Translations under genes and position numbers: made by a program
Notes under the pieces: generated by a model
Seen by the model: the letters and a program-made list of their open reading frames with translations, nothing else
Databases searched by the model: none
What the model was told of the DNA's origin: nothing
Assembly: GCF_000241325.1 (NCBI RefSeq)
Contig: NZ_BAEI01000074.1
Span: 1-64,000 of the forward strand
Reading direction: 5' to 3'
From: Gordonia polyisoprenivorans NBRC 16320 = JCM 10675
GTDB lineage: Bacteria > Actinomycetota > Actinomycetes > Mycobacteriales > Mycobacteriaceae
Length of the DNA: 64,000 nt
Shown: piece by piece, positions 17,662 to 26,287 of the stretch
How positions within the stretch are numbered: position 1 is the stretch's first letter
Layout of the letters: each line of letters begins with the position of its first letter

Positions 17662-17756
17662 CTTTCGGTTTCCCGCACGAGGACTTCTCCTCGAGGCCCC
17701 TGGCCGATGCCGGAGAACCGAGGCCGGATGTCTGTTCTGGGGTCGGAGGAGTGCGC

Positions 17757-19475
17757 GTGAAGACTGTTGGTGCGGTGGGGAATCGACGCTCGCGACGTGC
17801 TCGCACGTGGGCCGTACGGGTGTCGGCGGTGGCGACGCTCACGGCGTTCTCGGCAAGCGCGTTCACTTCCAACGGCACTGCGGCGGTGATCAATCCGGCG
17901 TTGGTCCCTGCTCCCGCACCGGTCGCGGAGAAGGCGGCCCCGAAGTCCCCGAAGGCTCCTGAGCCCGAGACCTATCAGGAGCGGATCGACCGTATCGCGC
18001 AGAGCCCGCGCTCGTTGCTCGCGCCTCTGCAGGAGAACCAGGGCAAGGCGACGGTCTGCGTCAGTGGTGAGTTCACCAGTTTGTCGGTGGTGTATGACTC
18101 GCTGTTTGAATCTCTGTTGCCTTCGCTGCCCCCGCAACTGCGCCAGAACGCCTACGCCGCACGCGATGCCGCGCATCGGGACATGAAGCGCCTGAACGTC
18201 TCTACGCTGGCGATATCCGACAACCCGATGGCACTCGGCGCCGACTCCGCCGATCCGTCGATGACCTATCGCGGCCCGGTGTCGCAGTGGATTGTCACGC
18301 AGCTGTTGAAGATTCGCGATGGCCAGGAGAACGAGGCGATTCCGCTCGGCAACATCACCCTGACCCAGGCGGTGGAGACGGTGTGGCTGTATCTGTTCGT
18401 CACCGTCGTCGCGCCGGTGAAACTCGCCGTTCAGCTCACCCCGTTCTTGGGTAGTCCGTTGACCGGCACGGCTCTCGACAGCTACCAGGGGTATTTCACG
18501 TACAACACCATCCTGCAACTCGCCGTACAGGGCGGCGTCCTGGGGTCGCAGTACCTGTATCAGGGGATCTCCAACATGGTGATGAACCAGTGCGTCGCCC
18601 GGGTCACCGAAGATCAGCGAGAGCAGGCCGGGCGCCCCAGCGACGACGTCACCTACCACATCGACATCCCCGCCGCGGTGCGCGCCGCCGCAGGACAGCT
18701 CGCGCTCGCCGACAATGACAACTGCCGGCAGATCGGCACGCTGCCGCTCAGCCGCATCGTCACCCGCACCGGCGAGTATGCGCAACAACTGGTCACCACC
18801 GACGCACAGAAGCAGAAGATCGCGAGCGAGACCAACGCGATTCTGGCGAAGATGCGGGCAACCCAGGTGCCGCACAACCTGATTCCCGCCGATCCAGCCG
18901 ACTTCACACAACTCGAGTCCTTCGCCTCGCTCGTCGGCAGTCTGATCCCCTACGTCGGCGGCGCCCCGCTCGACATCACGATCGGCCTCAAGCACAACCT
19001 CGATCAGGGAGACAATCCGTTCGAGACCGTGAGCGTCGCCGACCTGACCGTCACCAAGTCGCTCACCGCCGCCTACTACTCGTACTATCTGTCGCTCTAC
19101 CTGTTCACCACGGTCGGCGGCTTGGCCGAAGGTCAGATCCTGGGAAGCCCGACCGTCGGCTTCCTCTCCCCCACGCGGGCCATCGGCGCCGTGGCGGCGC
19201 TACCTCTGACCTACGGGCTCGTCAACTACCACAACGTGATCCGATCGATGTGCCTGAATGAGGACGACACCACCGGGACCGGCCGCGGCGCACAGGTCAA
19301 TCGCGACAATGCGGTCTTGCCGTCGGCGAGTACGACCACGCCGACCGTCGCCCGGCCGGGCCGACCGTCGAGTTCCGCACCGTCGAGCTCACCGCGCCGC
19401 GGCGCGTCCTCGCCGACGTCGACGCCGGCGCCGGTCATCCCGGGTCTACCGATCCGGATCCCGGGCATCAACTAG
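17757..19475 (+). CDS. Exported hypothetical protein, possibly iron regulated
   Basis: A 572-residue protein of no family I can name. GTG at 17757 is chosen over GTG at 17751 because GGAGGA (17745-17750) then sits 6 bases upstream. The N terminus is a signal peptide: basic RRSRRARTWAVRV, then a hydrophobic run, then SNGTAAV. A Pro/Lys-rich linker follows, then a mostly helical body of ~450 residues with several hydrophobic helices (for example TLTQAVETVWLYLFVTVVAPV and YYSYYLSLYLFTTVGGLAEGQI). The last ~60 residues are Ser/Thr/Pro-rich and suit a cell-wall-spanning or disordered tail. The iron box ~100 bases upstream suggests a role under iron limitation. Confidence 0.75.
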   Translation: MKTVGAVGNRRSRRARTWAVRVSAVATLTAFSASAFTSNGTAAVINPALVPAPAPVAEKAAPKSPKAPEPETYQERIDRIAQSPRSLLAPLQENQGKATVCVSGEFTSLSVVYDSLFESLLPSLPPQLRQNAYAARDAAHRDMKRLNVSTLAISDNPMALGADSADPSMTYRGPVSQWIVTQLLKIRDGQENEAIPLGNITLTQAVETVWLYLFVTVVAPVKLAVQLTPFLGSPLTGTALDSYQGYFTYNTILQLAVQGGVLGSQYLYQGISNMVMNQCVARVTEDQREQAGRPSDDVTYHIDIPAAVRAAAGQLALADNDNCRQIGTLPLSRIVTRTGEYAQQLVTTDAQKQKIASETNAILAKMRATQVPHNLIPADPADFTQLESFASLVGSLIPYVGGAPLDITIGLKHNLDQGDNPFETVSVADLTVTKSLTAAYYSYYLSLYLFTTVGGLAEGQILGSPTVGFLSPTRAIGAVAALPLTYGLVNYHNVIRSMCLNEDDTTGTGRGAQVNRDNAVLPSASTTTPTVARPGRPSSSAPSSSPRRGASSPTSTPAPVIPGLPIRIPGIN

Positions 19476-19491
19476 AACCGGTCGACCGCGC

Positions 19492-20043
19492 TCATCGGCG
19501 AGCGTGGTCGATCCACTTCTGCACCAGGTGAATTGCCGTGATGCTCTGGCCGTCGTCGATCCCACCGGTGGCCACCATCTCGTCGACTTCGGCCATTGTG
19601 AAGAAATCCGCGTCGTCGAACTGCTCGTCGGAGACCTCACGCTCTCCGTCGAAGGTGAGGTCACGGGCCAGGCAGGTGGCCATCCGTTCGGTCATGAGCC
19701 CGTTGCAGACGCGTGTACGGCCGAGAACTTCCCAGGCCGAGGCTCGAATCCCGGTCTCCTCGTGGAGCTCTCGCGCCGCGGCTGTCAGTACCTCTTGACC
19801 GTCGCCGCCACCCCCGGGCAGTTCCCAGTGCCATTGCTGTGACGGGTAGGCAAATGTCCGCACCAGGTAGAGCCTGTCGGCATCGTCGAGTGCAGCGATC
19901 ATGACCGAATCGTTGGACTCCACCACGCCATAGATGCCCTCGGTTCCCAGAGGTGTGATCACCCGATCCTCGCGAACACGCATCCACGGATTCTCGTAGG
20001 GCATCGTCGACCCGAGCAGGGTCCAGGGGTTGTCGGTGCGCAT
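19492..20043 (-). CDS. Nudix hydrolase, ADP-ribose pyrophosphatase-like
   Basis: A 183-residue Nudix enzyme that hydrolyses a nucleoside diphosphate linked to another moiety. The Nudix box reads GGGGDGQEVLTAAARELHEETGI and fits GX5EX7REUXEEXGU fully, so the metal-binding glutamates are intact. The segment before it (YLVRTFAYPSQQWHWELPGG) resembles ADP-ribose and NDP-sugar pyrophosphatases. The gene ends 16 bases from the convergent exported protein gene, and the DUF6924 gene lies 50 bases upstream on the same strand. Confidence 0.88.
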   Translation of the reverse strand: MRTDNPWTLLGSTMPYENPWMRVREDRVITPLGTEGIYGVVESNDSVMIAALDDADRLYLVRTFAYPSQQWHWELPGGGGDGQEVLTAAARELHEETGIRASAWEVLGRTRVCNGLMTERMATCLARDLTFDGEREVSDEQFDDADFFTMAEVDEMVATGGIDDGQSITAIHLVQKWIDHARR

Positions 20044-20093
20044 GGCTTATTGTGCTCGATCGGCTGGCGGTCGGCAGGCGTCGAATCCAGTGC

Positions 20094-20531
20094 TCACCCG
20101 AAACCGGGGAACACACCGTCGACGGCAGCCCTCGCGAAGTCGTCGAAACCCATGTTTCCCAAGGAGAGGTTGTTCTCGACAGACCACAGGTCACGCGGTC
20201 GCACCCGCACCGTTCGACCCGGTTGGTGCAGCAGATCAACGACAAGCACGGCGTGATCGGGCGAGCTGAGAGTCGCCTCGTCAGCAACGAAGACGAAGAA
20301 CGGCGGGGGTTCCGGCGCCGAGTCGACAATGTCGTCGACAGTCACACCGTCATATGCGCGGTCATCGATGTACTGAAAGTTCGCACGAAATCGACCCTCT
20401 TCGTGCTCAAAGTCCACCGGAGCACTCGCTTCCCAGACAAGGGCCCCCCACGCTTGATCGGTCGCCGGATCGCAGTAGGTGCGCACCAGCAACGCATCAT
20501 TCGTCTGCGGAAGCGGATACCTCAGAGCCAA
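20094..20531 (-). CDS. DUF6924 domain protein
   Basis: A 145-residue protein of the actinobacterial DUF6924 family. Typical features are LPQTNDALLVRTYCDP at the N terminus, FFVFVADEATL and VLVVDLLHQPGRTVRVRP in the middle, and the conserved DLWSVENNLSLGNMGFDDFA near the end. An upstream ATG at 20579 is open, but TTG at 20531 is preceded by a perfect AAGGAGG at 6 bases and begins right before the conserved region, so I prefer it. Function is unknown. Such proteins are often found near toxin-immunity or nucleotide-related genes, but nothing here proves this. Confidence 0.78.
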   Translation of the reverse strand: MALRYPLPQTNDALLVRTYCDPATDQAWGALVWEASAPVDFEHEEGRFRANFQYIDDRAYDGVTVDDIVDSAPEPPPFFVFVADEATLSSPDHAVLVVDLLHQPGRTVRVRPRDLWSVENNLSLGNMGFDDFARAAVDGVFPGFG

Positions 20532-20751
20532 CAGAATCCTCCTTGGCGCGAGTTCTTCTCGTCGTGAAAAGCGATGCATTCCCGCCGGAGCGCGTTCTGC
20601 ACTCTTGTTGAATCACGTTACCGCAGCTCAGCGTCGGCAAGTTCACTCCCCCGAGGTCGCCGTATCGGTCCACGCCCCGCCGCTCGTTGACCGACACGGC
20701 GACCCGGGAATGTCACTGGGTCAGAAGCGGTCTCGCCGGTCGCGGCATCGA

Positions 20752-20768
20752 CGGCAGTGAGACTGCCG
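20752..20768 (-). terminator. Short hairpin downstream of the SDR gene
   Basis: CGGCAGT and ACTGCCG form a 7-bp stem with a 3-base loop, about 54 bases past the SDR stop. The surrounding 20532-20821 holds no recognisable gene. Confidence 0.4.
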
Positions 20769-20821
20769 ACTCACCTCGTTCCTGGTAGGTGAGCTCCGTC
20801 AGCCCAGGACATCATGAGCCA

Positions 20822-21601
20822 TCAGCTCATGACCGCCCCACCGTCGACGGCGATCGACTGCCCGGTGACGTTGCGTGCCTTGTCGCTGAGCAGGAAGGCC
20901 ACCATCTCGGCGATGTCACCAGCAGATTGGGGCCGTCCCATGGGCACCATCTGCTGAACGAAACCGGCGAACACGTCGTCGTCAGATACTCCCTCCAGAG
21001 AACTGTCGCGACCGCGCAGCCACGCAATGGTCTGTCGCCACATATCGGTGAGAATCAGGCCGGGGAGCACCGTGTTGCAACGTATTTCGCGCAGCGCTCC
21101 CGACCGCGCGACACTGTGGCCGAGTTCGATGACAGCGGCCTTCGACGCCCCGTAGTGCGTGAGCATCTCATTGCCGAGCCGGGCGCCGATGGAGGCGATA
21201 TTGACGATCGCGGCGGGCCCGTCGGCCCGTTTCACCAACTCCTGGCAGGTGAGGAAGGTACCGCGAGCATTGACGGCAAACGTGTTGTCCCACAATTGTT
21301 GATCGATCTCGACCAGCGGTGTGAACAGTCCGGTGCCCGCGGTGTTCACCAGGCCGCACAGGGCCCCGGCCTCTGCGGCCGTATCGAACATCGCCGACAC
21401 CGCGGCCGCATCGCGAACATCACAGGCGATCGGCACCACATCGGCGTCGACCTCCTGCCAGCGTGGATCTGATTCCCGCTCAGGGTGTTCCGCCGAGAGG
21501 TCGGCGAGAACGAGCACGTCGTAATCGGCGGCCAGGCGCAGTGCGATCTCGGCTCCGAGGCCGCGGGCGGCGCCGGTGACAATGGCTACGCGAGTGGTCA
21601 T
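20822..21601 (-). CDS. Short-chain dehydrogenase/reductase
   Basis: A 259-residue classical SDR oxidoreductase. The cofactor loop is TGAARGLG near residue 9, and the LADLS after strand 2 favours NAD. The structural NTAG motif reads VNTAGTG, the catalytic Ser is in NIASIGARLG, and the YxxxK pair is YGASK. The C-terminal VTGQSIAVDGG is also typical. ATG at 21601 follows GGGAG. The gene runs in the same direction as the LysR regulator upstream, with a perfect inverted repeat in the 194-base gap, so it may be a LysR target acting on an alcohol or ketone in a catabolic route. Substrate unknown. Confidence 0.88.
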   Translation of the reverse strand: MTTRVAIVTGAARGLGAEIALRLAADYDVLVLADLSAEHPERESDPRWQEVDADVVPIACDVRDAAAVSAMFDTAAEAGALCGLVNTAGTGLFTPLVEIDQQLWDNTFAVNARGTFLTCQELVKRADGPAAIVNIASIGARLGNEMLTHYGASKAAVIELGHSVARSGALREIRCNTVLPGLILTDMWRQTIAWLRGRDSSLEGVSDDDVFAGFVQQMVPMGRPQSAGDIAEMVAFLLSDKARNVTGQSIAVDGGAVMS

Positions 21602-21655
21602 GCGCGTCGCTCCCTACACAGATGGTTCGTCATCGAATGAACTCCTTTGGGTGAA

Positions 21656-21673
21656 TCACACAGCGTCGTGTGA
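21656..21673. promoter_or_regulatory. Inverted repeat upstream of the SDR gene
   Basis: TCACAC-6 nt-GTGTGA is a perfect dyad 55 bases upstream of the SDR ATG. It is a good operator candidate for the adjacent LysR protein. The orientation is opposite to the CRP consensus, so a CRP site is unlikely. Confidence 0.45.
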
Positions 21674-21795
21674 CGATCACCACCTTCTGATCGGAAGCGC
21701 GGAATGTCCATGTCGCATTACCCATTCGGCGTTAAGCAGATGAGTAACGACCGAGGTCCCACCGACCGGTCCACCGAGGAACCGGCCCTTCCACG

Positions 21796-22701
21796 TCAGC
21801 GAGTTTCGTTGCGTCCGGTACGAACCGACGCAACCGCGCGCCGAAGTGCGTTCACGAGCGGCGAGAAATCATCGGCGCGCGTGCACAGCGACAATGGACA
21901 TGGATCGATGTCTTCGATCGGCACGAAGACCACCCCGGGATTGCGGTACGCATCGGCGACGAACTGTCCGGTGATCGCCATCGCTTGCCTGGCGGCAACC
22001 ACCTCCAGCAGCTCATCCATCGTCTGGACCGATGGCCCGTACCGCACGGGCTTCCCACCGGGACGGGGATCGCTTGCCCACCAGCGGACCCATGCGGGAT
22101 CCGCCTCGTCGTCGGCGACATGCAGCTCATCGTCGAGTTCGCCTATGCCGATCGACGTTCGAGCCGCGAGCGGGTGGCCGGTGGGCAGCGCAGCAACCCG
22201 CCCTTCCTGCACCACCACGTCAAAGCGCAAGCCACTCGTGTCGGTGACCGGCGGTCGTACCAGTGCAGCGTCGACCTGGCGCTCGCGAACCGCCGATATC
22301 TGTCGGGGCCAAGGGAGCTCCAGCAACTGCACCGTCGCCGAGGGCATCGTCCGCTGTAGTTCGTCGAGGACCTCGCGCAGGTGGATACCGGTGCTCGCGG
22401 TCATGAATCCCAGACGTGCCGAGCTTGCGGCCCGCCGCCGAAAGGCCTCCGCCGAGGCGACGGCTCGGTCCGCGGCGTTCAGGGCCAGTCGGGCGTCGGT
22501 CAGAAAGGCGCGACCCGCTTCTGTCGGGACCACGGGGTGGGAGGTGCGATCGACCAGATCGACTCCGAGGGACTGTTCGAGTTTTCGGATCTGCTGGCTC
22601 AGCGCGGGTGTGCTGATGAAGCTCCGATCGGCCGCCCGTCCGAAATGTCCTTCGTCGACGACGGCGATGAGGCGCCGAACCAGACGCAAATTGAGGTCCA
22701 C
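21796..22701 (-). CDS. LysR-type transcriptional regulator
   Basis: A 301-residue LTTR. The N-terminal winged HTH is clear (VRRLIAVVDEGHFGRAADRSFISTPALSQQIRKLEQSLGVDLVDRT), with VVPTEAGRAFL linking to the effector domain. Residues 90-300 form the periplasmic-binding-like sensor, with an LGFMTASTGIHL start typical of the BenM/CatM side of the family. It starts at GTG 22701. It is divergent from the NTF2-like gene across 285 bases and upstream of the SDR gene, the usual LTTR position for a small catabolic cluster sensing a substrate-derived ligand. Confidence 0.9.
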   Translation of the reverse strand: MDLNLRLVRRLIAVVDEGHFGRAADRSFISTPALSQQIRKLEQSLGVDLVDRTSHPVVPTEAGRAFLTDARLALNAADRAVASAEAFRRRAASSARLGFMTASTGIHLREVLDELQRTMPSATVQLLELPWPRQISAVRERQVDAALVRPPVTDTSGLRFDVVVQEGRVAALPTGHPLAARTSIGIGELDDELHVADDEADPAWVRWWASDPRPGGKPVRYGPSVQTMDELLEVVAARQAMAITGQFVADAYRNPGVVFVPIEDIDPCPLSLCTRADDFSPLVNALRRAVASVRTGRNETR

Positions 22702-22986
22702 GATCAGTCAGTCTAAACGAATTGTGACTCGCCTCACTTCCGGAGCAGCGGTGTGACCTGGACCGTTAAGCGATCGACGAACAAACTCGTCGAACTGGAC
22801 ATGGCTTCGCGCTGCGCCGGGCGCTTCACTCAGATCAGCGTTTGTGGCGGGGTGCTCAGCCCGTTCAGCCCGCACAACCGCTCGCGGGCCACGTCGCCCA
22901 ACACGCCGACGCCACGTCGTCGAAGCGTTTCGAAATGCGCGCGTTGCCGGCCGCGTGACGCACGGAATCAGAATGAGGAGAATCGA

Positions 22987-23643
22987 ATGACCGCAATTCA
23001 GGCAAGCAGCAACATCACGGCTCAGACCCCGTACGAAGAAGAGTTCGTCCACATGATGGACGACGTCGATGAACTCATCGAGAGCCTCGACAACCCGCTG
23101 CACCGCAAGATCCTGATCAATTACAGACGCCACGGACTCCTCGAGGTGTCCGGCCGCTACGAGGATCTACTGGCGCCCTCGATGACCGTCCGCCACCCGC
23201 ACTATCGGCTGTTCGAGGGCGGGCAGGGCGTGATCCTCGACGGCATGGACGCGGTACGCACGTTCTATCAGCAGCTCGCGGAGATGGACATGCTGGTCAT
23301 GTGGACGGGGAAGCAGAAAATGGCGGTGAACGATTGGGGCTTCAGCGGCGAAGCCCAGTTCAATCAGTTCGTTCCCGGAGCGCTCCTCGGCGACAACGTC
23401 TTCGCGGCGGTCGGTAGCGATACTGCGCCGGAATCCCAGTACGACGCCGATGCCTACTACCTCGTGCGTCGCACGCTGGCATTCGTGTGGCCCTACACCG
23501 AGGAGGGTCTGCTCATCGGCGAACACGTCTACGAGGACGCCGAATCCAAGGTGGTCACCAAGGTCCGCAACGACGAGGTGATCACCGGGGTGCGCGCGGC
23601 CGAATTGCTTGCACCGATCATCGACAAGTACGGCGCCCTCTGA
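22987..23643 (+). CDS. NTF2/SnoaL-like fold protein
   Basis: A 218-residue protein. ATG at 22987 has GAGGAG 7 bases upstream; longer open reading to 22753 lacks support. The central part (DLLAPSMTVRHPHYRLFEGGQGVILDGMDAVRTFYQQLAEMDMLV) matches the cone-shaped NTF2/SnoaL fold seen in ketosteroid-isomerase-like and polyketide-cyclase-like enzymes. The C-terminal LIGEHVYEDAESKVVTKV is also compatible. It lies divergent to LysR and near an SDR, so a role in catabolism of a cyclic or aromatic compound is possible. Catalytic residues cannot be assigned. A strong bidirectional hairpin follows the stop. Confidence 0.7.
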   Translation: MTAIQASSNITAQTPYEEEFVHMMDDVDELIESLDNPLHRKILINYRRHGLLEVSGRYEDLLAPSMTVRHPHYRLFEGGQGVILDGMDAVRTFYQQLAEMDMLVMWTGKQKMAVNDWGFSGEAQFNQFVPGALLGDNVFAAVGSDTAPESQYDADAYYLVRRTLAFVWPYTEEGLLIGEHVYEDAESKVVTKVRNDEVITGVRAAELLAPIIDKYGAL

Positions 23644-23665
23644 CCCACGCAAACGCTGAAACGCA

Positions 23666-23705
23666 ATGAGTCGCGACATCGTGCGTCAACGATGTCGCGA
23701 CTCAT
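23666..23705. terminator. Bidirectional hairpin between NTF2-like gene and tRNA-Leu
   Basis: ATGAGTCGCGACATCGT pairs with ACGATGTCGCGACTCAT, a perfect 17-bp stem with a 6-base loop. It lies between two convergent transcripts. Confidence 0.8.
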
Positions 23706-23711
23706 GACATA

Positions 23712-23796
<85 letters not shown>

Positions 23797-23847
23797 GTGC
23801 CGAACCAGACTACCGCCCACGTCGGCGATCGACGGAATCGACTGCGA

Positions 23848-24531
23848 TCAGAGCAGCGCCGCAACCTTGAGAGCCGTCTCCTTGGCCGATCCGGGGTTCT
23901 GGCCGGTGACGAGGTTTCCGTCGACCACCGCGTACGAGACGAACGGCAGTCGGCCTTTCTCGTACAGGGCGCCGCGCTTCTTCATCTCCGCCTCGGCGTT
24001 GTAGGGCACCAGCTTGTTCACTCGCGCGAGCACCTCTTCCTGCCAGGCAAAGCCGGTGACCTTGCGGCCGGCGACGAGGAGGGTGCCGTCGGACAGGGTG
24101 GTGTTGAGCAGACCGCAGTAGCCGTGGCAGACCGAGGAGACCACCCCTCCCCGCTCGAAGATTTCACGCGTGATCCGCTGTAGCCCTTCGCTTTCGGGAA
24201 AGTCGTACATCACCGCGTGGCCGCCGGTGAAGTAGATGGCATCGTAGTTGGCGGAGTCGATCTCGTCGGGTGACGCGGTGGTCTCGAGCAGTTGCATGCG
24301 CGCGGGATCGGCATGCCAGGTCTTCGCGGTCTTGTCGTAGTTGGGGAACTTCAGTGATCGCGGCTCCAATGGGACATGGCCGCCGCGCGGGCTGACGATC
24401 GTCTGCTCGAAGCCGCGGTCGTCGAAAACCTGCCACGCGTGCGTGAGTTCCGACAGCCACAGGCCGGTCGGGTGGGACGGGTCGTCGTAATGCCCGACGT
24501 TGGTGACGACGTTGAGAATGCGAGTCGCCAT
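23848..24531 (-). CDS. DJ-1/PfpI-family protein (Hsp31/glutamine amidotransferase-like)
   Basis: A 227-residue class I glutamine-amidotransferase-like protein of the DJ-1/PfpI/Hsp31 group. ATG at 24531 has AGGAG 7 bases upstream and begins MATRILNVVTN. The nucleophile elbow is VVSSVCHGYCG with Cys near residue 137. The upstream YDAIYFTGGHAVMYDFPES supplies the oxyanion glycines and acidic partner. Such proteins act as glyoxalase III/deglycase or holding chaperones against reactive carbonyls. It is divergent from the TetR gene, and a shared operator lies between them. Confidence 0.88.
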   Translation of the reverse strand: MATRILNVVTNVGHYDDPSHPTGLWLSELTHAWQVFDDRGFEQTIVSPRGGHVPLEPRSLKFPNYDKTAKTWHADPARMQLLETTASPDEIDSANYDAIYFTGGHAVMYDFPESEGLQRITREIFERGGVVSSVCHGYCGLLNTTLSDGTLLVAGRKVTGFAWQEEVLARVNKLVPYNAEAEMKKRGALYEKGRLPFVSYAVVDGNLVTGQNPGSAKETALKVAALL

Positions 24532-24592
24532 GAGACACGCTCCTGTGGGTTCGGTTTCGTGCGTCCGCGTTCTGCGGGCGCAATGTAGACGG

Positions 24593-24607
24593 TGCATACA
24601 TTAGGCG
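24593..24607. promoter_or_regulatory. TetR operator copy 1 (pfpI/tetR gap)
   Basis: TGCATACATTAGGCG lies between the divergent pfpI-like and tetR genes. It is repeated with one change at 25335-25349 before the acetoacetate-decarboxylase-like gene. AATGTA at 24582-24587 also mirrors TACATT at 24597-24602. Confidence 0.6.
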
Positions 24608-24676
24608 TTCGCGCTCCCCTACGTCAACCGACGCTCGCACCCGCGGGCGGCGAGGCGCTTCGCGAATCGATCTGGA

Positions 24677-24682
24677 TACACT
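24677..24682 (+). promoter_or_regulatory. Candidate -10 box of a leaderless tetR transcript
   Basis: TACACT, then 7 bases, then ATG at 24690. There is no Shine-Dalgarno sequence. Confidence 0.45.
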
Positions 24683-24689
24683 TCGCTTC

Positions 24690-25262
24690 ATGCCCCCTCG
24701 TTCGGCTTACCATCACGGCGATCTGCCCGCCACGCTGGTCCGTGCCGCGATCGAACTCGTCGACGCCGAGGGCGCAGACGCCGATCTGTCGCTGCGAGCC
24801 GTGGCGCGCCGGGCCGGGGTCTCCACCGGCGCCCCTTATCGCCACTTCGCCGACCGCAACGCGCTGTTGTCCGCGGTGGCTGCGGTGGGCTATCGCGAAC
24901 TGGCCACCACTCTGCAAGCAGCGCAACGGAATCCGAGTTCGACTCAAGATCTCGCCGATATCGCGGTGGCCTACGTGCATTTCGCCATCGACCGACCCGG
25001 CCTGTTCCGGATCATGTTCGGCGGCGTCTGCGACACCGACAACACCGAGCGGGTCGAGGCGGTCGAGGCCATCCACGCCTATCTCCGCGACGTCGTGAAG
25101 CGCGCAATCCCCTCGGACACACCGGATGCCACGGCCACCGGCGCGTGGGCGCTGGTGCACGGCCTCGCATTCCTCTTCCTCGACGGCAAGCTCGATTCGT
25201 CGACCCCGGACACGATCGACTCGACCATCCGCTCCGTCGTGCTGGCGTCCTTGCGTCACTGA
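24690..25262 (+). CDS. TetR-family regulator of the pfpI/ADC module
   Basis: A 190-residue TetR-type repressor. The N-terminal HTH reads LSLRAVARRAGVSTGAPYRHFADRNALLSAV, the usual position near residues 30-60. The C-terminal half (RPGLFRIMFGGVCDTDNTERVEAV, then AWALVHGLAFLFLDGKL) is the ligand and dimer domain of the TetR group with a WHG-type C terminus. It probably binds the 15-base element found on both sides of it (24593 and 25335), so it would control itself, the divergent pfpI-like gene and the downstream decarboxylase/reductase pair. Ligand unknown. Confidence 0.9.
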   Translation: MPPRSAYHHGDLPATLVRAAIELVDAEGADADLSLRAVARRAGVSTGAPYRHFADRNALLSAVAAVGYRELATTLQAAQRNPSSTQDLADIAVAYVHFAIDRPGLFRIMFGGVCDTDNTERVEAVEAIHAYLRDVVKRAIPSDTPDATATGAWALVHGLAFLFLDGKLDSSTPDTIDSTIRSVVLASLRH

Positions 25263-25334
25263 CCTCACCCCATCCGGGCCGACGCAGTCAATGTTGACAT
25301 CGTTCACTTCGCAGGCATACCCTCATGTGAGCAA

Positions 25335-25349
25335 TGCATACATTATGCG
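25335..25349. promoter_or_regulatory. TetR operator copy 2 (before ADC-like gene)
   Basis: TGCATACATTATGCG matches copy 1 at 14 of 15 bases and contains the dyad GCATA-CAT-TATGC. It ends just before the GAGGAG ribosome-binding site of the gene at 25364. Confidence 0.6.
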
Positions 25350-25363
25350 CGAGGAGCAACCAC

Positions 25364-26287
25364 ATGAGCACCCCCAGCACCACTGATGACACCGTCGACG
25401 TCGACCTGGGCGGACGCCTGGTCACGGTTCCGCGAGACGGCATGTTCGACCGCTACCGGATGGACGCGCCACTCGACGAGGTGGCGGCCATGCCAGGCGT
25501 GCCCGGCGTCGACTTCTTCCGGACTCTCCCGAAAACGCAGGTGCAGTCACCGATCGGCACCACTCGCACGCCGAACTTCTACTACGCGATGGCCTCGGCT
25601 CGGCTCACGATGCTCGCCCCGAGTCGCGCGATCCGCGCTCGCATCCCCAGCGAGCTCGCCCCCCTGGAGATCGCACCCGGCCTCGGACTGGTGTCGGTGA
25701 TGTTCTTCCGATATGACGTGTGCGACATCGATTTCTACACCGAGGCGGCTGTCGGGGTCGCGGTGCGTTCGGCCCGCCACGGTGGGCGTGGCATTGCCGA
25801 CCTCGCGTCGGCCCTCGCCAACGATCACCTGCACTCGTATGTGCTCTCGCTACCGGTCAACACCGAGATCGCGCAGGTGCGTGGCCACGACGGATACGGA
25901 TTTCCCAAGTGGGTCACCGACCTTCAGGTCAGCATCGACTCGACGCGTACCTCGGCACGCATCGCCAACGACGCCGGAGGCACCGACCTCCGGTTCACGG
26001 CATCGACTCCCGCGCAAAAGAACTTCACCAGTGGTGCGCGGGTCTCGACCCTCACCTCCTACACCCGGCGCGACGGAGCGTGGCACTCCACGCTCAATCA
26101 GACCAACCTCCTGACGACCGGGACATCATTGTTTCCACGGGGTTTCGAGTTGACCGTCGGCGAGGGCCGGATGGCCGACGCTCTGCGTTCCCTCAAGCCA
26201 CTGCGGACCATCCGCTTCGACGCCACGACGTCGGCGCAGGCCGCGCTGCACATGCCGGTCCCCTTCTCGGTCGGGTCGGCCCGATGA
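25364..26287 (+). CDS. Acetoacetate decarboxylase-family protein
   Basis: A 307-residue protein of the ADC superfamily. ATG at 25364 has GAGGAG 7 bases upstream. Recognisable parts are the N-terminal PNFYYAMASARLTMLAPSRAIRARIPSELAPLEIAPGLGLVSVMFFRYD, then HSYVLSLPVNTEIAQVRGHDGYGFPKWV in the region of the fold's catalytic strand, and C-terminal PLRTIRFDATTSAQAALHMPVPF. True ADC forms a Schiff base on a lysine. The K in GFPKWV is a candidate, but many members of this family lack decarboxylase activity. Its stop overlaps the next start as ATGA, so it is coupled with the quinone reductase. Confidence 0.78.
   Translation: MSTPSTTDDTVDVDLGGRLVTVPRDGMFDRYRMDAPLDEVAAMPGVPGVDFFRTLPKTQVQSPIGTTRTPNFYYAMASARLTMLAPSRAIRARIPSELAPLEIAPGLGLVSVMFFRYDVCDIDFYTEAAVGVAVRSARHGGRGIADLASALANDHLHSYVLSLPVNTEIAQVRGHDGYGFPKWVTDLQVSIDSTRTSARIANDAGGTDLRFTASTPAQKNFTSGARVSTLTSYTRRDGAWHSTLNQTNLLTTGTSLFPRGFELTVGEGRMADALRSLKPLRTIRFDATTSAQAALHMPVPFSVGSAR

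Noticed and set aside
21656..21673. CRP-type binding site
   Set aside because: The half-sites are in the order TCACA...TGTGA, the reverse of the CRP consensus, so a LysR-linked operator is more likely.
23848..23905. Second tRNA near the tRNA-Leu
   Set aside because: No further cloverleaf could be drawn on either strand around 23500-23900.
25364..26287. Confident assignment as acetoacetate decarboxylase
   Set aside because: The fold family is clear, but the Schiff-base lysine cannot be assigned with certainty and many family members have other activities.
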